DNA from: Pseudomonas paralcaligenes
GTDB taxonomy: Bacteria > Pseudomonadota > Gammaproteobacteria > Pseudomonadales > Pseudomonadaceae
Assembly: GCF_019655855.1 (NCBI RefSeq)
Contig: NZ_BPFX01000001.1
Coordinates: 85,659-149,658, forward strand
Direction: 5' to 3'
DNA length: 64,000 bases
Part shown: positions 31,552-40,619 of the stretch, piece by piece
Position numbering within the stretch: the stretch's first letter is position 1
How the letters are laid out: each line of letters starts with the position of its first letter
The notes under the pieces: model-generated
What the model saw: only the letters and a program-made list of their open reading frames with translations
The model's database searches: none
Told to the model about the DNA's origin: nothing
Translations under genes and position numbers: made by a program

Positions 31552-31857
31552 ATGCACCGGCCTGACGCCCTCCTTTCCCCACCTGCACGTCATCGGCTGG
31601 GCATCGCCGCGCGCGCCCTGCTCGCGATCGCCGGCGGCTACCTGTTCGCGGCGCTCGGCGCGGCAAGCCTTGCCCTAGCGCTACCACTACCTCGCCCGCA
31701 GGCGGTGCTGGCCGCCACCCAACTGTCGTTCGCGCTGTACTGCGCCCTGGTGATCTGGGCGTTCTCCGCCCCCAGCGCATTACGCGCCTGGCTGGTGGCC
31801 GGCGCGCTTTGCGCGATACCGGCGCTGCATCTGCTGCTACGAGGAGCGACGCCATGA
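31552..31857 (+). CDS. DUF3649 small membrane protein (iron uptake operon)
   Basis: 101 residues from ATG 31552, with AGGTG six bases upstream. Three hydrophobic segments; an inner-membrane protein of the DUF3649 type. Such proteins are regularly found in front of PepSY-TM and DUF3325 genes in siderophore loci, as here. Its stop overlaps the next start (ATGA). Function unknown. The 150-bp region before it is AT-rich and may hold a Fur-controlled promoter, but I see no clean box. Confidence 0.85.
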   Translation: MHRPDALLSPPARHRLGIAARALLAIAGGYLFAALGAASLALALPLPRPQAVLAATQLSFALYCALVIWAFSAPSALRAWLVAGALCAIPALHLLLRGATP

Positions 31858-33461
31858 AGCCCATGGGCTTTCGCCAGGCCAATGCCTGGCTGCATACCTG
31901 GACCGGCCTGCTCCTGGCCTGGCTGCTCTACGCCGTGTTCCTCACCGGCACCCTGAGTTTCTTCCAGGAGGAAATCAGCTTCTGGATGAAGCCCGAGCAG
32001 CATGCGTCCAGGCCGGACGACACGAGCGCCCGCCATGCCCTGGATACGCTCGCGCGGGTAGCACCCGATGCCGCGCAGTGGAACGTGACCCTGCCCGGCG
32101 AGCGCAACGCCGCGATGCAGGTACAGTGGTTCGAGCAGGGCGAACGCATCGGCAAGGGCGGCGGCACGCGGCTGGTCCTGGATGCGGCGACCGGAGAGCC
32201 GCTGCAGGTGCGCGAGACCCGCGGCGGGAGCTTCCTCTACCGCTTCCACTTCGAGCTTTACGGCCTGCCCCGCGAACTCGCCCGCTGGATCGTCGGCGTG
32301 GCCACCATGTTCATGCTGGTCGCCATCGTCAGCGGCGTGATCACGCACAAGAAGATCTTCAAGGACTTCTTCACCTTCCGCCCGCGCAAGGGACAACGCT
32401 CCTGGCTGGATGCGCACAACGCCACGGCGGTCCTGGCACTGCCCTTCCACTTCATGATCACCTACAGCGGCCTGCTGCTGTTGATGTTCATGCTCATGCC
32501 GTGGGGAGTGGAAAGTGCCTACCGTGGCGACCGCCAGGCGTTCTTCAACGAGGCCGGGGGCCGTGGCGGAGAACGCGGCGGGGCGAACGAGCGTAGCCGC
32601 GCTCCCGCCGAGGCCGCGCCGATGGCAGACATCGCCGCCCTTCTTGCCCGGGCGGAACGCGACTGGCACCGAGGGGCCGCCAGCATCCAGGTGACCGCCC
32701 CCGGCACCAGCCGCGCAGTGGTCGAGATTCGCCAGCGCGGCGGCGACAGCCTGCTCGAACGCGGCAACGGCGAACGGGTGCGCTTCAATGGCGTGACCGG
32801 CGAGCCGTTGCCGAGCCCTCCACCAGCCACGATCAACGCCGCCAGCGCCACGTACAACGTGTTCACCGGCCTGCACCTGATCCGCTTTGCCGGCCCACCG
32901 CTGCGCTGGTTCTTCTTCCTCAGCGGCCTGCTCGGCACAGCGATGATCGCTACCGGCCTGGTGCTCTGGGTGGTCAAGCGCCTGCCGGAACGACGCAAGC
33001 TCGGGCATACCCCGAAGGGCCATCGCCTGGTGGAGGTGCTCAATATCGGCACCGTGGCGGGCCTGCCCCTGGCCATCGCAGCCTACTTCTGGGCCAATCG
33101 CCTGCTGCCGGCGGGGCTGGAGCAACGCGCCGACTGGGAAATACGCACGTTCTTCCTGGCTTGGGCGCTGAGCCTGCTGCACCCGCTGTTGCGTACCCAC
33201 AAGCGCGCCTGGATCGAGCAACTGCTGTTCGCCGCCATCCTGTTCGCCGGCCTCCCCCTGTTCGGCCTGACCTTGCCACACAGCGGCCTGCTGGCAACCG
33301 TGGCCGACGGCCACTGGCTGGTGGCCGGGATGGATCTGACCCTGCTGACCGTGGCAGCACTGCTGGCCTACGCCGCCGTGGGTGTCGCGCGGCACCAGCC
33401 CATCCAGGGCAGGCAACGCCAGCCTCGGCCGGCTCGGTCGGGCCAGGAGATCGCGACATGA
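31854..33461 (+). CDS. PepSY-associated TM protein, putative ferric-siderophore reductase
   Basis: 535 residues from ATG 31854 (MKPMGFRQANAWLHTWTGLL), GAGGAG upstream. Four to eight TM segments with conserved His residues in NAWLHTWTGLLLAW, FRFHFELYGLPRELARWIVG and LHLIRFAGPPLRWFFFLSG, and a periplasmic PepSY-like loop. Homologues (PiuB, FoxB, FpvG) are linked to iron release from siderophores by reduction in the periplasm or inner membrane. Middle gene of the DUF3649-PepSY-DUF3325 operon. Confidence 0.88.
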   Translation: MKPMGFRQANAWLHTWTGLLLAWLLYAVFLTGTLSFFQEEISFWMKPEQHASRPDDTSARHALDTLARVAPDAAQWNVTLPGERNAAMQVQWFEQGERIGKGGGTRLVLDAATGEPLQVRETRGGSFLYRFHFELYGLPRELARWIVGVATMFMLVAIVSGVITHKKIFKDFFTFRPRKGQRSWLDAHNATAVLALPFHFMITYSGLLLLMFMLMPWGVESAYRGDRQAFFNEAGGRGGERGGANERSRAPAEAAPMADIAALLARAERDWHRGAASIQVTAPGTSRAVVEIRQRGGDSLLERGNGERVRFNGVTGEPLPSPPPATINAASATYNVFTGLHLIRFAGPPLRWFFFLSGLLGTAMIATGLVLWVVKRLPERRKLGHTPKGHRLVEVLNIGTVAGLPLAIAAYFWANRLLPAGLEQRADWEIRTFFLAWALSLLHPLLRTHKRAWIEQLLFAAILFAGLPLFGLTLPHSGLLATVADGHWLVAGMDLTLLTVAALLAYAAVGVARHQPIQGRQRQPRPARSGQEIAT

Positions 33462-33784
33462 TCGAACTCTGCCTGGCCCTCTGCTTCAGTGGCTTCGGGG
33501 CACTCTGCCTAGCCATCGATCGCCACTACGAACAGGTTCTGAGCAACAAGACGACGACAGCCAGGCGCATGTTGCTGCGCCTGCTCGGCTGGTCGTTGCT
33601 GGCCTGCGCCGTCGCCCCCGCCGCCACTCGCCTCGGCCCCACGATCGGCCTGGCACTCTGGGCATCGGCCCTCACTCTGGCGGCCGCCGCCCAGATGCTG
33701 CTGCTCAGCTATCGGCCTCGCCTCATCGTCCCCCTGAGCATCGCCGCGCCACCGCTGGCGCTGTCGCTTTTCCTGCTCGGATAG
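33458..33784 (+). CDS. DUF3325 small membrane protein
   Basis: 108 residues, three or four hydrophobic segments (MIELCLALCFSGFGALCLAI at the start). Overlaps the PepSY gene by four bases. Last gene of the siderophore-associated operon; function unknown. Confidence 0.85.
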   Translation: MIELCLALCFSGFGALCLAIDRHYEQVLSNKTTTARRMLLRLLGWSLLACAVAPAATRLGPTIGLALWASALTLAAAAQMLLLSYRPRLIVPLSIAAPPLALSLFLLG

Positions 33785-33838
33785 GGCCCGGCCGTCTGCG
33801 GGCCTGGGCCGCTCATTCGGCTCGCGGTACAGGCCGTA

Positions 33839-35137
33839 TCAGCGGTACAGGTGGCGGCGGGTCAGGGGCTGCTCGCAGGTGCCGTCCGCCCGGCCGCTGG
33901 CCAGGATCTGGTAGATACCGATGCCGCCGGACTCGAACTCCAGAGCGCTGGCGGCCATGTACAGCCGCCAGGCACGGTAGGTCGATTCGTCGACATGGCG
34001 CAGGGCCTCGTCGTGGTGGCTCTCCAGGCGCGCGATCCACTGCCGGAGGGTGAGCGCGTAGTGGCGGCGCAGCGCCTCGACGTCGACGATCTCGAAGCCC
34101 GCGACCTCCATGGCCCGCTGGATGTTGCCGATGGTGTCGAGCTGCCCGTCGGGAAAGATGTAGCGGTTGATGAAACGAGTTCCGGCGCTGGTCCGCCAGC
34201 CCTCGGTGGCGTTGGTGATCCCGTGGTTGAGGAACAGCCCACCGGGCTTGAGCAAGCGCCGGACGGTGGCGAAGTACAGCGGCAGCCGGCGCAGCCCGAC
34301 GTGCTCGAACATGCCGACACTGGCGATCTTGTCATAGCGCCCCTCGCCTTCCAGTTCGCGGTAGTCGCGCAGCTCCACCGTCACCCGGTCTTCCAGGCCG
34401 GCCCGGGCGATCCGCTCGCGGGCCACCTCCAGCTGGTTGCGGCTGAGGCTGATGCCGTGGGCGTGCACGCCGTGGTGCTGCGCCGCATGGATGACCAGCG
34501 CGCCCCAGCCGCAGCCGACGTCGAGCAGGCGCTCGCCGGGGCGCAGCAGCAGCTTGCGGCAGATGTGTTCGAGCTTGGCCTGCTGGGCCTGCTCCAGGCT
34601 CGCGTCGGGCCGCTCGAAGTAGGCGCAGGAATACACCATGGCCGGGTCCAGCCAGAGACCGTAGAAGTCGTTGGAAAGGTCGTAGTGGAAGGCGATGGCC
34701 TCGCGGTTCTCCCGCGGGGTGTGGCGCCTCACGCGCTGGCGATAGCCGGGCGCGGCGTCCGAACCACCCGCGCGGGGCAGCATCAGCGTATGCAGGGCGA
34801 TTCGCAGGCGCTGGTGCCAGGCTGGGCGGAAATCCTGCAGGCGGTCCTTGAGTGCGATCGCGGCGAACAGATCGCCTTCGATATCGAGGTCGTCGCGCAG
34901 GTACGCCTCGGCCAGCCGCAGCGGATCGCCGCCGAGCATCAGTGCCCGCAGCGCCGCGGGCGTGCGGCAGACCAGGGTGAAACGGGGGACCTGGGAAGGG
35001 GCGCTGCGCAGCTCGGTGCCATCCCACAGGCGGATGGCAAAATCGCCGCCGCTCCTCCACAGCAAGTGCTGCAGCAGAGTGACGAACGACGGGCTGGGGC
35101 TGGCAGCCTGGGTATGGTTCAGCTTGAGCGGCTTCAT
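33839..35137 (-). CDS. cfa: Cyclopropane-fatty-acyl-phospholipid synthase
   Basis: Methylenates unsaturated fatty acyl chains of membrane lipids with SAM. 432 residues. N-terminal lipid-binding region (1-120), then HYDLSNDFYGLWLDPAMVYS, SAM motif LLDVGCGWGALVIHAA, SVGMFEHVG, and NRYIFPDGQLDTIGN. ATG 35137. Neighbours are unrelated; it converges with the DUF3325 gene. The 200 bp upstream (35138-35343) show nothing recognisable. Confidence 0.94.
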   Translation of the reverse strand: MKPLKLNHTQAASPSPSFVTLLQHLLWRSGGDFAIRLWDGTELRSAPSQVPRFTLVCRTPAALRALMLGGDPLRLAEAYLRDDLDIEGDLFAAIALKDRLQDFRPAWHQRLRIALHTLMLPRAGGSDAAPGYRQRVRRHTPRENREAIAFHYDLSNDFYGLWLDPAMVYSCAYFERPDASLEQAQQAKLEHICRKLLLRPGERLLDVGCGWGALVIHAAQHHGVHAHGISLSRNQLEVARERIARAGLEDRVTVELRDYRELEGEGRYDKIASVGMFEHVGLRRLPLYFATVRRLLKPGGLFLNHGITNATEGWRTSAGTRFINRYIFPDGQLDTIGNIQRAMEVAGFEIVDVEALRRHYALTLRQWIARLESHHDEALRHVDESTYRAWRLYMAASALEFESGGIGIYQILASGRADGTCEQPLTRRHLYR

Positions 35138-35343
35138 GCTGTTTTCCCCGGACGGACGCCTCGCGGCCCCGGGGCCGGCCTAGCGAAGCCCTCCGGAACC
35201 GCGCCGAGCGCCTTGGCGATCGGTCTGTCGACGGATACCCGATCCTAGCGCGCGGGCCGCAGAAACGGATATCGCCTGACGAGCGCTATGATCGGCGAAT
35301 CCGCGTCGGGTTCGGGACCGCTCGGGTAGCCGCAGCGTGCCGC

Positions 35344-35820
35344 CTATACCCGTCCCGGTCCGACATGGGTGCTGAGCAGCTCGACCCACTGGGGCTCGGC
35401 CGGTATGGCGCGGGCAGGAACGATGTGGAACATGTGGCTCGTGACATACAGCAGGTAGATGCCATTCCCGCCCTTCCACCTATGGATGTCGCTCCACTGC
35501 AACCGGCTTTCGCCAGAGTCGCTCGTGAAACTCACGCCATCCTGGGTGGCGTCCACCACTATCTCGTTGCGAATGGCGCGGTTCTCCCTGAATTGCTTCC
35601 GGGCGTTGAACGGTATCGTCAGATGGAGCACCGCGAAATAGCCCAGCGCGCCACAGGCGACGGCAGCCAGGGCTAGATAGATATGACCCGCAACGGCGCC
35701 GCTCGCAATGATCGCGAGGCCCAGGGCAATCAGGACTGCAAGGACTTTTCTTGTCCCCTTTCCATGTAATTGCATGGCTTTGACGACCTCTTTTTCATCG
35801 AGCGTGTAGCAGAACTTCAT
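35344..35820 (-). CDS. YcxB-like two-TM membrane protein
   Basis: 158 residues from ATG 35820 (MKFCYTLDEKEVVKAMQLHG), GAGGC upstream; another ATG lies six codons earlier. Two adjacent TM segments (VLAVLIALGLAIIASGAVAG; IYLALAAVACGALGYFAVLH), then a cytoplasmic PH-like C-terminal domain with RLQWSDIHRWKGGNGIYLLY and IVPARAIP, as in the YcxB-like family. Function unknown. Confidence 0.75.
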   Translation of the reverse strand: MKFCYTLDEKEVVKAMQLHGKGTRKVLAVLIALGLAIIASGAVAGHIYLALAAVACGALGYFAVLHLTIPFNARKQFRENRAIRNEIVVDATQDGVSFTSDSGESRLQWSDIHRWKGGNGIYLLYVTSHMFHIVPARAIPAEPQWVELLSTHVGPGRV

Positions 35821-35888
35821 CGGTGCCTCGCAATACATGGATTCCGATCAATCGACACCCCATCGGGATATGCCGCCGATATGAACTG

Positions 35889-36302
35889 TCAGCTGGCAGA
35901 GCCGTTGCCAACAGCCAGTACAGCGAATACCCAGAGGCCGAGCACCGCAAGAAAGTTGACCGTGAACACGACACCCCGGAGCCGGACATTGCGGGTGAAT
36001 ATCTGCACGGCACTGTGCATGACCCGCCCCGCGACAAATACCCAGGCCAGTGCCAGGGCAGCGAGGCTCGACGACTGGAGCTGGATAAGCAGCAGGCACG
36101 CGACATGAAAGAACAGCGGCCACTCGAACTGGTTGGACAGGTTGGCGCCGATGCGCGGCTCGACGGCCGCCCACGGATTGCTGCCATCGGCACGGCGACC
36201 GATTCCCCATATGGCAGGCGCTCGTGCGGCAGTGAGCAGCGCATAGAGAAATGCAGCGAGCGCGACGTGCGCGGCCATGGGAATGATCAGGGCATGTGGC
36301 AT
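35889..36302 (-). CDS. MAPEG family membrane protein
   Basis: 137 residues, start ATG 36302; a GTG four codons upstream is possible. Four hydrophobic helices with the family signature RIGANLSNQFEWPLFFHVAC and AWVFVAGRVMHSAVQI. MAPEG proteins include glutathione-dependent enzymes, but bacterial members of this size are mostly uncharacterised. Lies in a less GC-rich patch of small orphan genes. Confidence 0.82.
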   Translation of the reverse strand: MPHALIIPMAAHVALAAFLYALLTAARAPAIWGIGRRADGSNPWAAVEPRIGANLSNQFEWPLFFHVACLLLIQLQSSSLAALALAWVFVAGRVMHSAVQIFTRNVRLRGVVFTVNFLAVLGLWVFAVLAVGNGSAS

Positions 36303-36501
36303 GAAGTCCCGCACCTCAAGTTTCTGTATCCGGAAGCCTGGCGCCCACGATCACAGATGTTGGAATCGGCATTTTAATCCCCTGCCAAAGACCGGCACAT
36401 GTCGATCCCCTCACAGAAACACCCTCGATAATTGACTGCGGCCAGGCTGCGCGCTGATATCGCCCCGCTCCGGCAAAGACAGTTTTATCGAAAGGGGAAT
36501 G

Positions 36502-37020
36502 ATGGTGAAAAACCCTAAAGACTCACGCTTGCCCGCATTACTGAAGTCGATGGGTCTGATCTTGGCCGTTTCTGTATTGAGTGCCTGCGCAACCACGCAG
36601 AAAACGGATTTAGAAGACTACATCGGCCTGTACGAAGTAGCAGACCCCAGGTGTCATGCCGTGGAGCAATCAACCGATCCATGCGAAGGCATTCTCTTCT
36701 TCGAGCTTGTGAAGGGTCGGTTCATGGGGATCGGTGACACCGATCTGGCATATGTTTTCTGGAGCAGTGATCCAAAAATCGATCCGGAACTGCAATATTC
36801 GGCCTTTCTTATCGGGCACGCGCACTCCGCCAAGATCGAGGAGGGTGAATTCCGGCTGAACGATGAAGAGGGCGCAGAAGAGAAACTCCACTTTGCCAAC
36901 GGCAAGCTGGCCGCTTACTCAGCCCAATACGCCTCTGGAAGATCCATTCAATACGCATTGAAGCCTGTCTCGCGTGGTGCTCTAGCGCATGTGCGCTTGA
37001 ACTACCCGGGGAATGAATAA
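36502..37020 (+). CDS. Putative lipoprotein of unknown function
   Basis: 172 residues from ATG 36502, with AAAGGGG five bases upstream. Lipoprotein signal MVKNPKDSRLPALLKSMGLI followed by lipobox LSAC. The mature part has two cysteines (DPRCHAVEQSTDPCEGIL), probably a disulfide. The coding GC is visibly lower and codon use less biased than in neighbouring genes, suggesting recent acquisition. I do not recognise the family. The hairpin AGGCGCT/AGCGCCT at about 37064-37091, followed by GTTT, may terminate it. Confidence 0.72.
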   Translation: MVKNPKDSRLPALLKSMGLILAVSVLSACATTQKTDLEDYIGLYEVADPRCHAVEQSTDPCEGILFFELVKGRFMGIGDTDLAYVFWSSDPKIDPELQYSAFLIGHAHSAKIEEGEFRLNDEEGAEEKLHFANGKLAAYSAQYASGRSIQYALKPVSRGALAHVRLNYPGNE

Positions 37021-37374
37021 GACGGGTGAGTGAGGGCGCTCCTCAATAGAACTCGGTCAAGTCCAGGCGCTCGGCATTGCCGCAAGCGCCTGTTTCGTCT
37101 CTGAGCCGGATCGACCCACACCGCACTTTCCCCACTCTGCGATCAGCCCCGCCGCAATCACCCTCCCCGCCCGAAACAAGAACTTGAGCATTCGGTTAGA
37201 TGTGTCCCTTCCATGAACAGGCCCCACGGGCTCTAGGCCGGCAAATCCATCCGACCGAAAAGGCGCGCTTGGACCATTTTGTTACAAACAAGTTCCCTGT
37301 AAATGATTCGTAAATGTCGATCGAGAGTGAATCTCAACTACTATCGCGCCCTGTCTCAATCAGGAGTGATTCTC
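37021..37374. other. Intergenic region before piuA, 354 bp
   Basis: Holds a possible terminator for the lipoprotein gene and, from 37260 on, an AT-richer stretch that should carry the piuA promoter (GTTACAAACAAG, AAATGATTCGTAAATG). I could not find a convincing 19-bp Fur box, although Fur control would be expected. Confidence 0.5.
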
Positions 37375-39660
37375 GTGAGCAACTACGATAATAAGCGTGC
37401 AGCCCTTCCACAGCGTCGCCTGCTGGCCTCGGCCATCGGCCTTGCCCTGGCGTCGGAATTCGCCATGGCGCAGGAGCAGGCGGTGGAGCTGGGCGACATC
37501 ACCATCCACGGGCAGCAGGACCGGGGCTACAAGGTCGACAAGGCGTCCTCGCCGAAGCAGACCGCGCCCCTGCTGAACACTCCGCAGACGATCAACGTGA
37601 TCCCCGAGCGCCTCTATCGCGAGCAGGGCGCGCGCAACCTGACCGACGTGCTGCGCAACACCCCCGGCATCAGCTTCGAGGCCGGCGAGAACGGCTTCTC
37701 CACCAACTCCAACAACTTCAGCCTGCGTGGCTTCGATACCAGCGGCAACATCTTCGTCGACGGTTCCCGCGACTCCGGCAGCTACAGCCGCGACGTGTTC
37801 AACATCGAGCAGGTGGAAGTGGTCAAGGGCCCGGCGGCCGACAACGGCCGTGGCGGCGCCGGCGGCTACATCAACATGGCGACCAAGACCCCGGGGCTGA
37901 GCGAGTTCATCAACGGCAGCGTCAGCTACGGCTTCGACGACTACGATTCCGAGGCGCGCAAGCGCACCACCCTGGACACCAACCAGGTGCTCAACGACAG
38001 CACCGCCGTGCGCCTCAACCTGATGCTGGAAGACAGCGGCGTGGCCGGCCGCGAGCATGCCGAGGAGAACAGCTGGGGCATCGCGCCGTCGCTGGCCTTC
38101 GGCCTGGGCACCGAGACCCGCGCGATCTTCGCCTACGAGCATGTGGAGCAGAACGACCGTCCGGACTTCGGCGTGCCAGCCGCCATGGTACATGGCATGA
38201 AGGGCAGCCAGCCCTACAGCTCGGCGACTTCCGGCGCCGACCGCGACAACTTCTACGGGCTGAAGTCGGACTACGACGACACCACCGTCGACTCCCTGCT
38301 GGCACGCTTCGAGCACGACCTGTCCGACGGCGTCACCCTGAGCAACCAGACCCGCTGGGCGCGGGTCGACCGCCAGGCGCGCTTCACCGTGCCGACCGGC
38401 TTCACCGCTCCACGCTCGGTCGCCACCCAGACCCAGTTCTACGACCGCACCAACACCAGCCTGACCAACCTGACCAACCTCTCCGCCACCTTCCACGCCG
38501 GCTCGGTCAAGCACACCCTGGCCACCGGCCTGGAGCTGACCCGCGAGGAGTCCGAGGCCAACCGCTACGGCACCCGCAACGGCACCACCGACCTGTTCGA
38601 CCCGGACTACAACCGCACCGGCGCGTTCAGCCCGGCGGCCACCCAGACCAACGACGTCAGGATCGACACCGCGGCGCTCTACGTCTACGACACGGTCGAG
38701 TTCAACGAGCAGTGGCAGATGACCGCCGGCATGCGCCTGGAAAACTACCGGGTACGCATCGACAGCGAGACCGCCGACGGCGCCCCGGCCGGCTCGATCG
38801 ACGGCCACGACGACACCGAATTCACCGTCGGCGGCAAGGTCGGCCTGGTCTACAAGCCGGCGCAGAACGGCAGCATCTACGCCGCCGCGGGCGTCTCCAC
38901 CACGCCGCCGGGCTCCTACCTGTCCGACTCGGACATCTCGCGCACCGGCGACAACGCCTTCCCCGGCTTCGTCGAAGGCGCCGACCCGGTCAAGATCGTC
39001 GGCTACGAGCTGGGCACCAAGTGGGACTTCTTCGACAACCGCCTGAGCACCACCGCCGCGCTGTTCTACAGCGAGAAGCGCGACGTACCGATCACCGGCC
39101 GCGACGCAGGCGAGACCGCCGACAGCCTGAAGGGCCACGGCAAGCAGATCGTCAAGGGCCTGGAACTGGGCGCCACCGGCAGGATCACCGACGCGTGGGA
39201 CGTGTACGGCGGCATCGTGTTCATGGACAGCGAGCGCAAGCACAGCGCCTACCTGGATGACGTGCGCCGCCGCGCCAGCCCGGCCGACTACGATACCGCG
39301 CTGCGTACCAACGGTGACGAACTGGCCTTCTCGCCGAAGATGACCGCCAACCTGTGGACCACCTATCGCCTGCCGGTCGGCCTGACCCTGGGCGGCGGCC
39401 TGCAGCACAGCGACTCCTCCTACCTGGGCCGCCCGGACAACGCCAACCGCATCATCCCCAACGGTCGCTACGGCAAGCTGCCCAGCTACACCATCTTCAA
39501 CGCCATGGCCTCCTACGCGGTCAACGAGAACCTCGACCTGCGCCTAAACGTCGAGAACATCACCGACGAGGAATACGCCAGCTCTTCCAACTGGAACGGC
39601 TCCCGCGTATTCCTGGGCAACCCGCGTACCTACCTGCTCAGCGCCGACTTCCACTTCTGA
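37375..39660 (+). CDS. piuA: TonB-dependent siderophore receptor PiuA (Fiu type)
   Basis: 761 residues from GTG 37375, which has AGGAG eight bases upstream; the frame opens 24 codons earlier without a ribosome site. Signal peptide ends near EFAMAQEQA. Plug domain with LLNTPQTINVIPERLYREQG and FSLRGFDTSGNIFVDGSRDS, EVVKGPAADNGRGGAGGYIN; barrel ending LLSADFHF. Assigned PiuA because the next gene is PiuC, as I recall for P. aeruginosa PA4514-PA4515. Members take up catecholate compounds, including siderophore-antibiotic conjugates. Confidence 0.88.
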   Translation: MSNYDNKRAALPQRRLLASAIGLALASEFAMAQEQAVELGDITIHGQQDRGYKVDKASSPKQTAPLLNTPQTINVIPERLYREQGARNLTDVLRNTPGISFEAGENGFSTNSNNFSLRGFDTSGNIFVDGSRDSGSYSRDVFNIEQVEVVKGPAADNGRGGAGGYINMATKTPGLSEFINGSVSYGFDDYDSEARKRTTLDTNQVLNDSTAVRLNLMLEDSGVAGREHAEENSWGIAPSLAFGLGTETRAIFAYEHVEQNDRPDFGVPAAMVHGMKGSQPYSSATSGADRDNFYGLKSDYDDTTVDSLLARFEHDLSDGVTLSNQTRWARVDRQARFTVPTGFTAPRSVATQTQFYDRTNTSLTNLTNLSATFHAGSVKHTLATGLELTREESEANRYGTRNGTTDLFDPDYNRTGAFSPAATQTNDVRIDTAALYVYDTVEFNEQWQMTAGMRLENYRVRIDSETADGAPAGSIDGHDDTEFTVGGKVGLVYKPAQNGSIYAAAGVSTTPPGSYLSDSDISRTGDNAFPGFVEGADPVKIVGYELGTKWDFFDNRLSTTAALFYSEKRDVPITGRDAGETADSLKGHGKQIVKGLELGATGRITDAWDVYGGIVFMDSERKHSAYLDDVRRRASPADYDTALRTNGDELAFSPKMTANLWTTYRLPVGLTLGGGLQHSDSSYLGRPDNANRIIPNGRYGKLPSYTIFNAMASYAVNENLDLRLNVENITDEEYASSSNWNGSRVFLGNPRTYLLSADFHF

Positions 39661-39679
39661 TCGGTCGAGCCAGGTAACC

Positions 39680-39712
39680 ACGCCCCGGCCGCGCGAGCGG
39701 CCGGGGCGTTTT
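39680..39712 (+). terminator. Terminator after piuA
   Basis: ACGCCCCGGCCGC, loop GCGA, GCGGCCGGGGCGT followed by TTT. Confidence 0.9.
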
Positions 39713-39720
39713 GCTTGGCC

Positions 39721-39822
39721 ATGTCCCCGTTGGTTGTTACATGCCTTGTGGGAGCGGATTCATCCGCGAAATTCGCGGCCAATCGGAGTGCCGCCCAGTC
39801 GCTCCCCACGTAACGGGGACAT
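39721..39822. repeat. Repeat element bounded by ATGTCCCCGTT/AACGGGGACAT
   Basis: Perfect 11-bp inverted repeats at 39721-39731 and 39812-39822 enclose a REP-like core GTGGGAGCGGATTCATCCGC. About 100 bp, no ORF. Confidence 0.7.
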
Positions 39823-39919
39823 AGCCTCTTGCTTCACCACGGGAGCGCCACGGCGTCTGTCATAGTGCCGCCGGCCTCTCTAGAATCACCCGAGCCGCCT
39901 GCCCCGGAGACCTTCGCCC

Positions 39920-40600
39920 ATGATGCTGGACATTCCCGATCTACTGACGCCCGAGCAGCTGCGCCAGTGCCGCGCCGCCCTGGAGCGGGCCGACTGGCAG
40001 GACGGCCGGCAGACCGCCGGGCAGATGGCGGCCAGCGCCAAGGCCAACCAGCAGCTGAGCCAGGACGACCCGCTGACCCAGCAGCTGGGCGACTTCATCC
40101 TCGCCCAGCTGGGGCAGAACCCGCGCTTCATCGCCACCGCGCTGCCGCTCAAGGTGATGCCGCCGCGCTTCAACCGCTACGCGGACGGCGGCACCTACGG
40201 CAACCACATCGACAGCGCCATCTTCAGCGTGCCGGGCACCCCGCACCGGATTCGCGCCGACCTTTCCGCCACCCTGTTCTTCAGCGACCCGGACGAATAC
40301 GACGGCGGCGAGCTGGTGGTCGAGAGCAGCTTCGGCAGCCAGCGCGCCAAGCTGCCGGCCGGGCACCTGGCGCTCTACCCCAGCGGCAGCCTGCACCGGG
40401 TCGAGCCGGTCACCCGCGGCGCGCGCCTGGCCGCCTTCTTCTGGGTGCAGAGCCTGGTGCGCGAGGACAGCCAGCGCGCCGTGCTGCTGGAGCTGGACGA
40501 CAGTATCCAGGCCCTGCGCCGGCAACTGCCGGACAGCCCCGAGCTGATCCGCCTGACCGGCGTCTACCACAACCTGCTGCGCCAGTGGTCGCACACCTGA
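39920..40600 (+). CDS. piuC: Fe(II)/2-oxoglutarate dioxygenase PiuC (PKHD type)
   Basis: 226 residues; in Pseudomonas the partner gene of PiuA, thought to modify or help release iron from the siderophore. Iron ligands are visible as GNHIDSAI (His, Asp) and SLHRVEPV (His), with Arg of [13 protein letters not shown] for 2-oxoglutarate. ATG 39920 with GGAGA ten bases upstream; a second ATG follows directly. Probably cytoplasmic. Separated from piuA by a terminator and a repeat, so it may have its own promoter. Confidence 0.92.
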   Translation: MMLDIPDLLTPEQLRQCRAALERADWQDGRQTAGQMAASAKANQQLSQDDPLTQQLGDFILAQLGQNPRFIATALPLKVMPPRFNRYADGGTYGNHIDSAIFSVPGTPHRIRADLSATLFFSDPDEYDGGELVVESSFGSQRAKLPAGHLALYPSGSLHRVEPVTRGARLAAFFWVQSLVREDSQRAVLLELDDSIQALRRQLPDSPELIRLTGVYHNLLRQWSHT

Positions 40601-40619
40601 GCGCACGCGGAGAGCCGAC

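Noticed and set aside
37290..37350. Fur box before piuA
   Set aside because: Best 19-bp alignments match only about half of the consensus.
37360..39408. 682-codon open frame antisense to piuA
   Set aside because: Same shadow effect; Gly/Val/Ala/His-rich with no domain, while the plus strand encodes a clear receptor.
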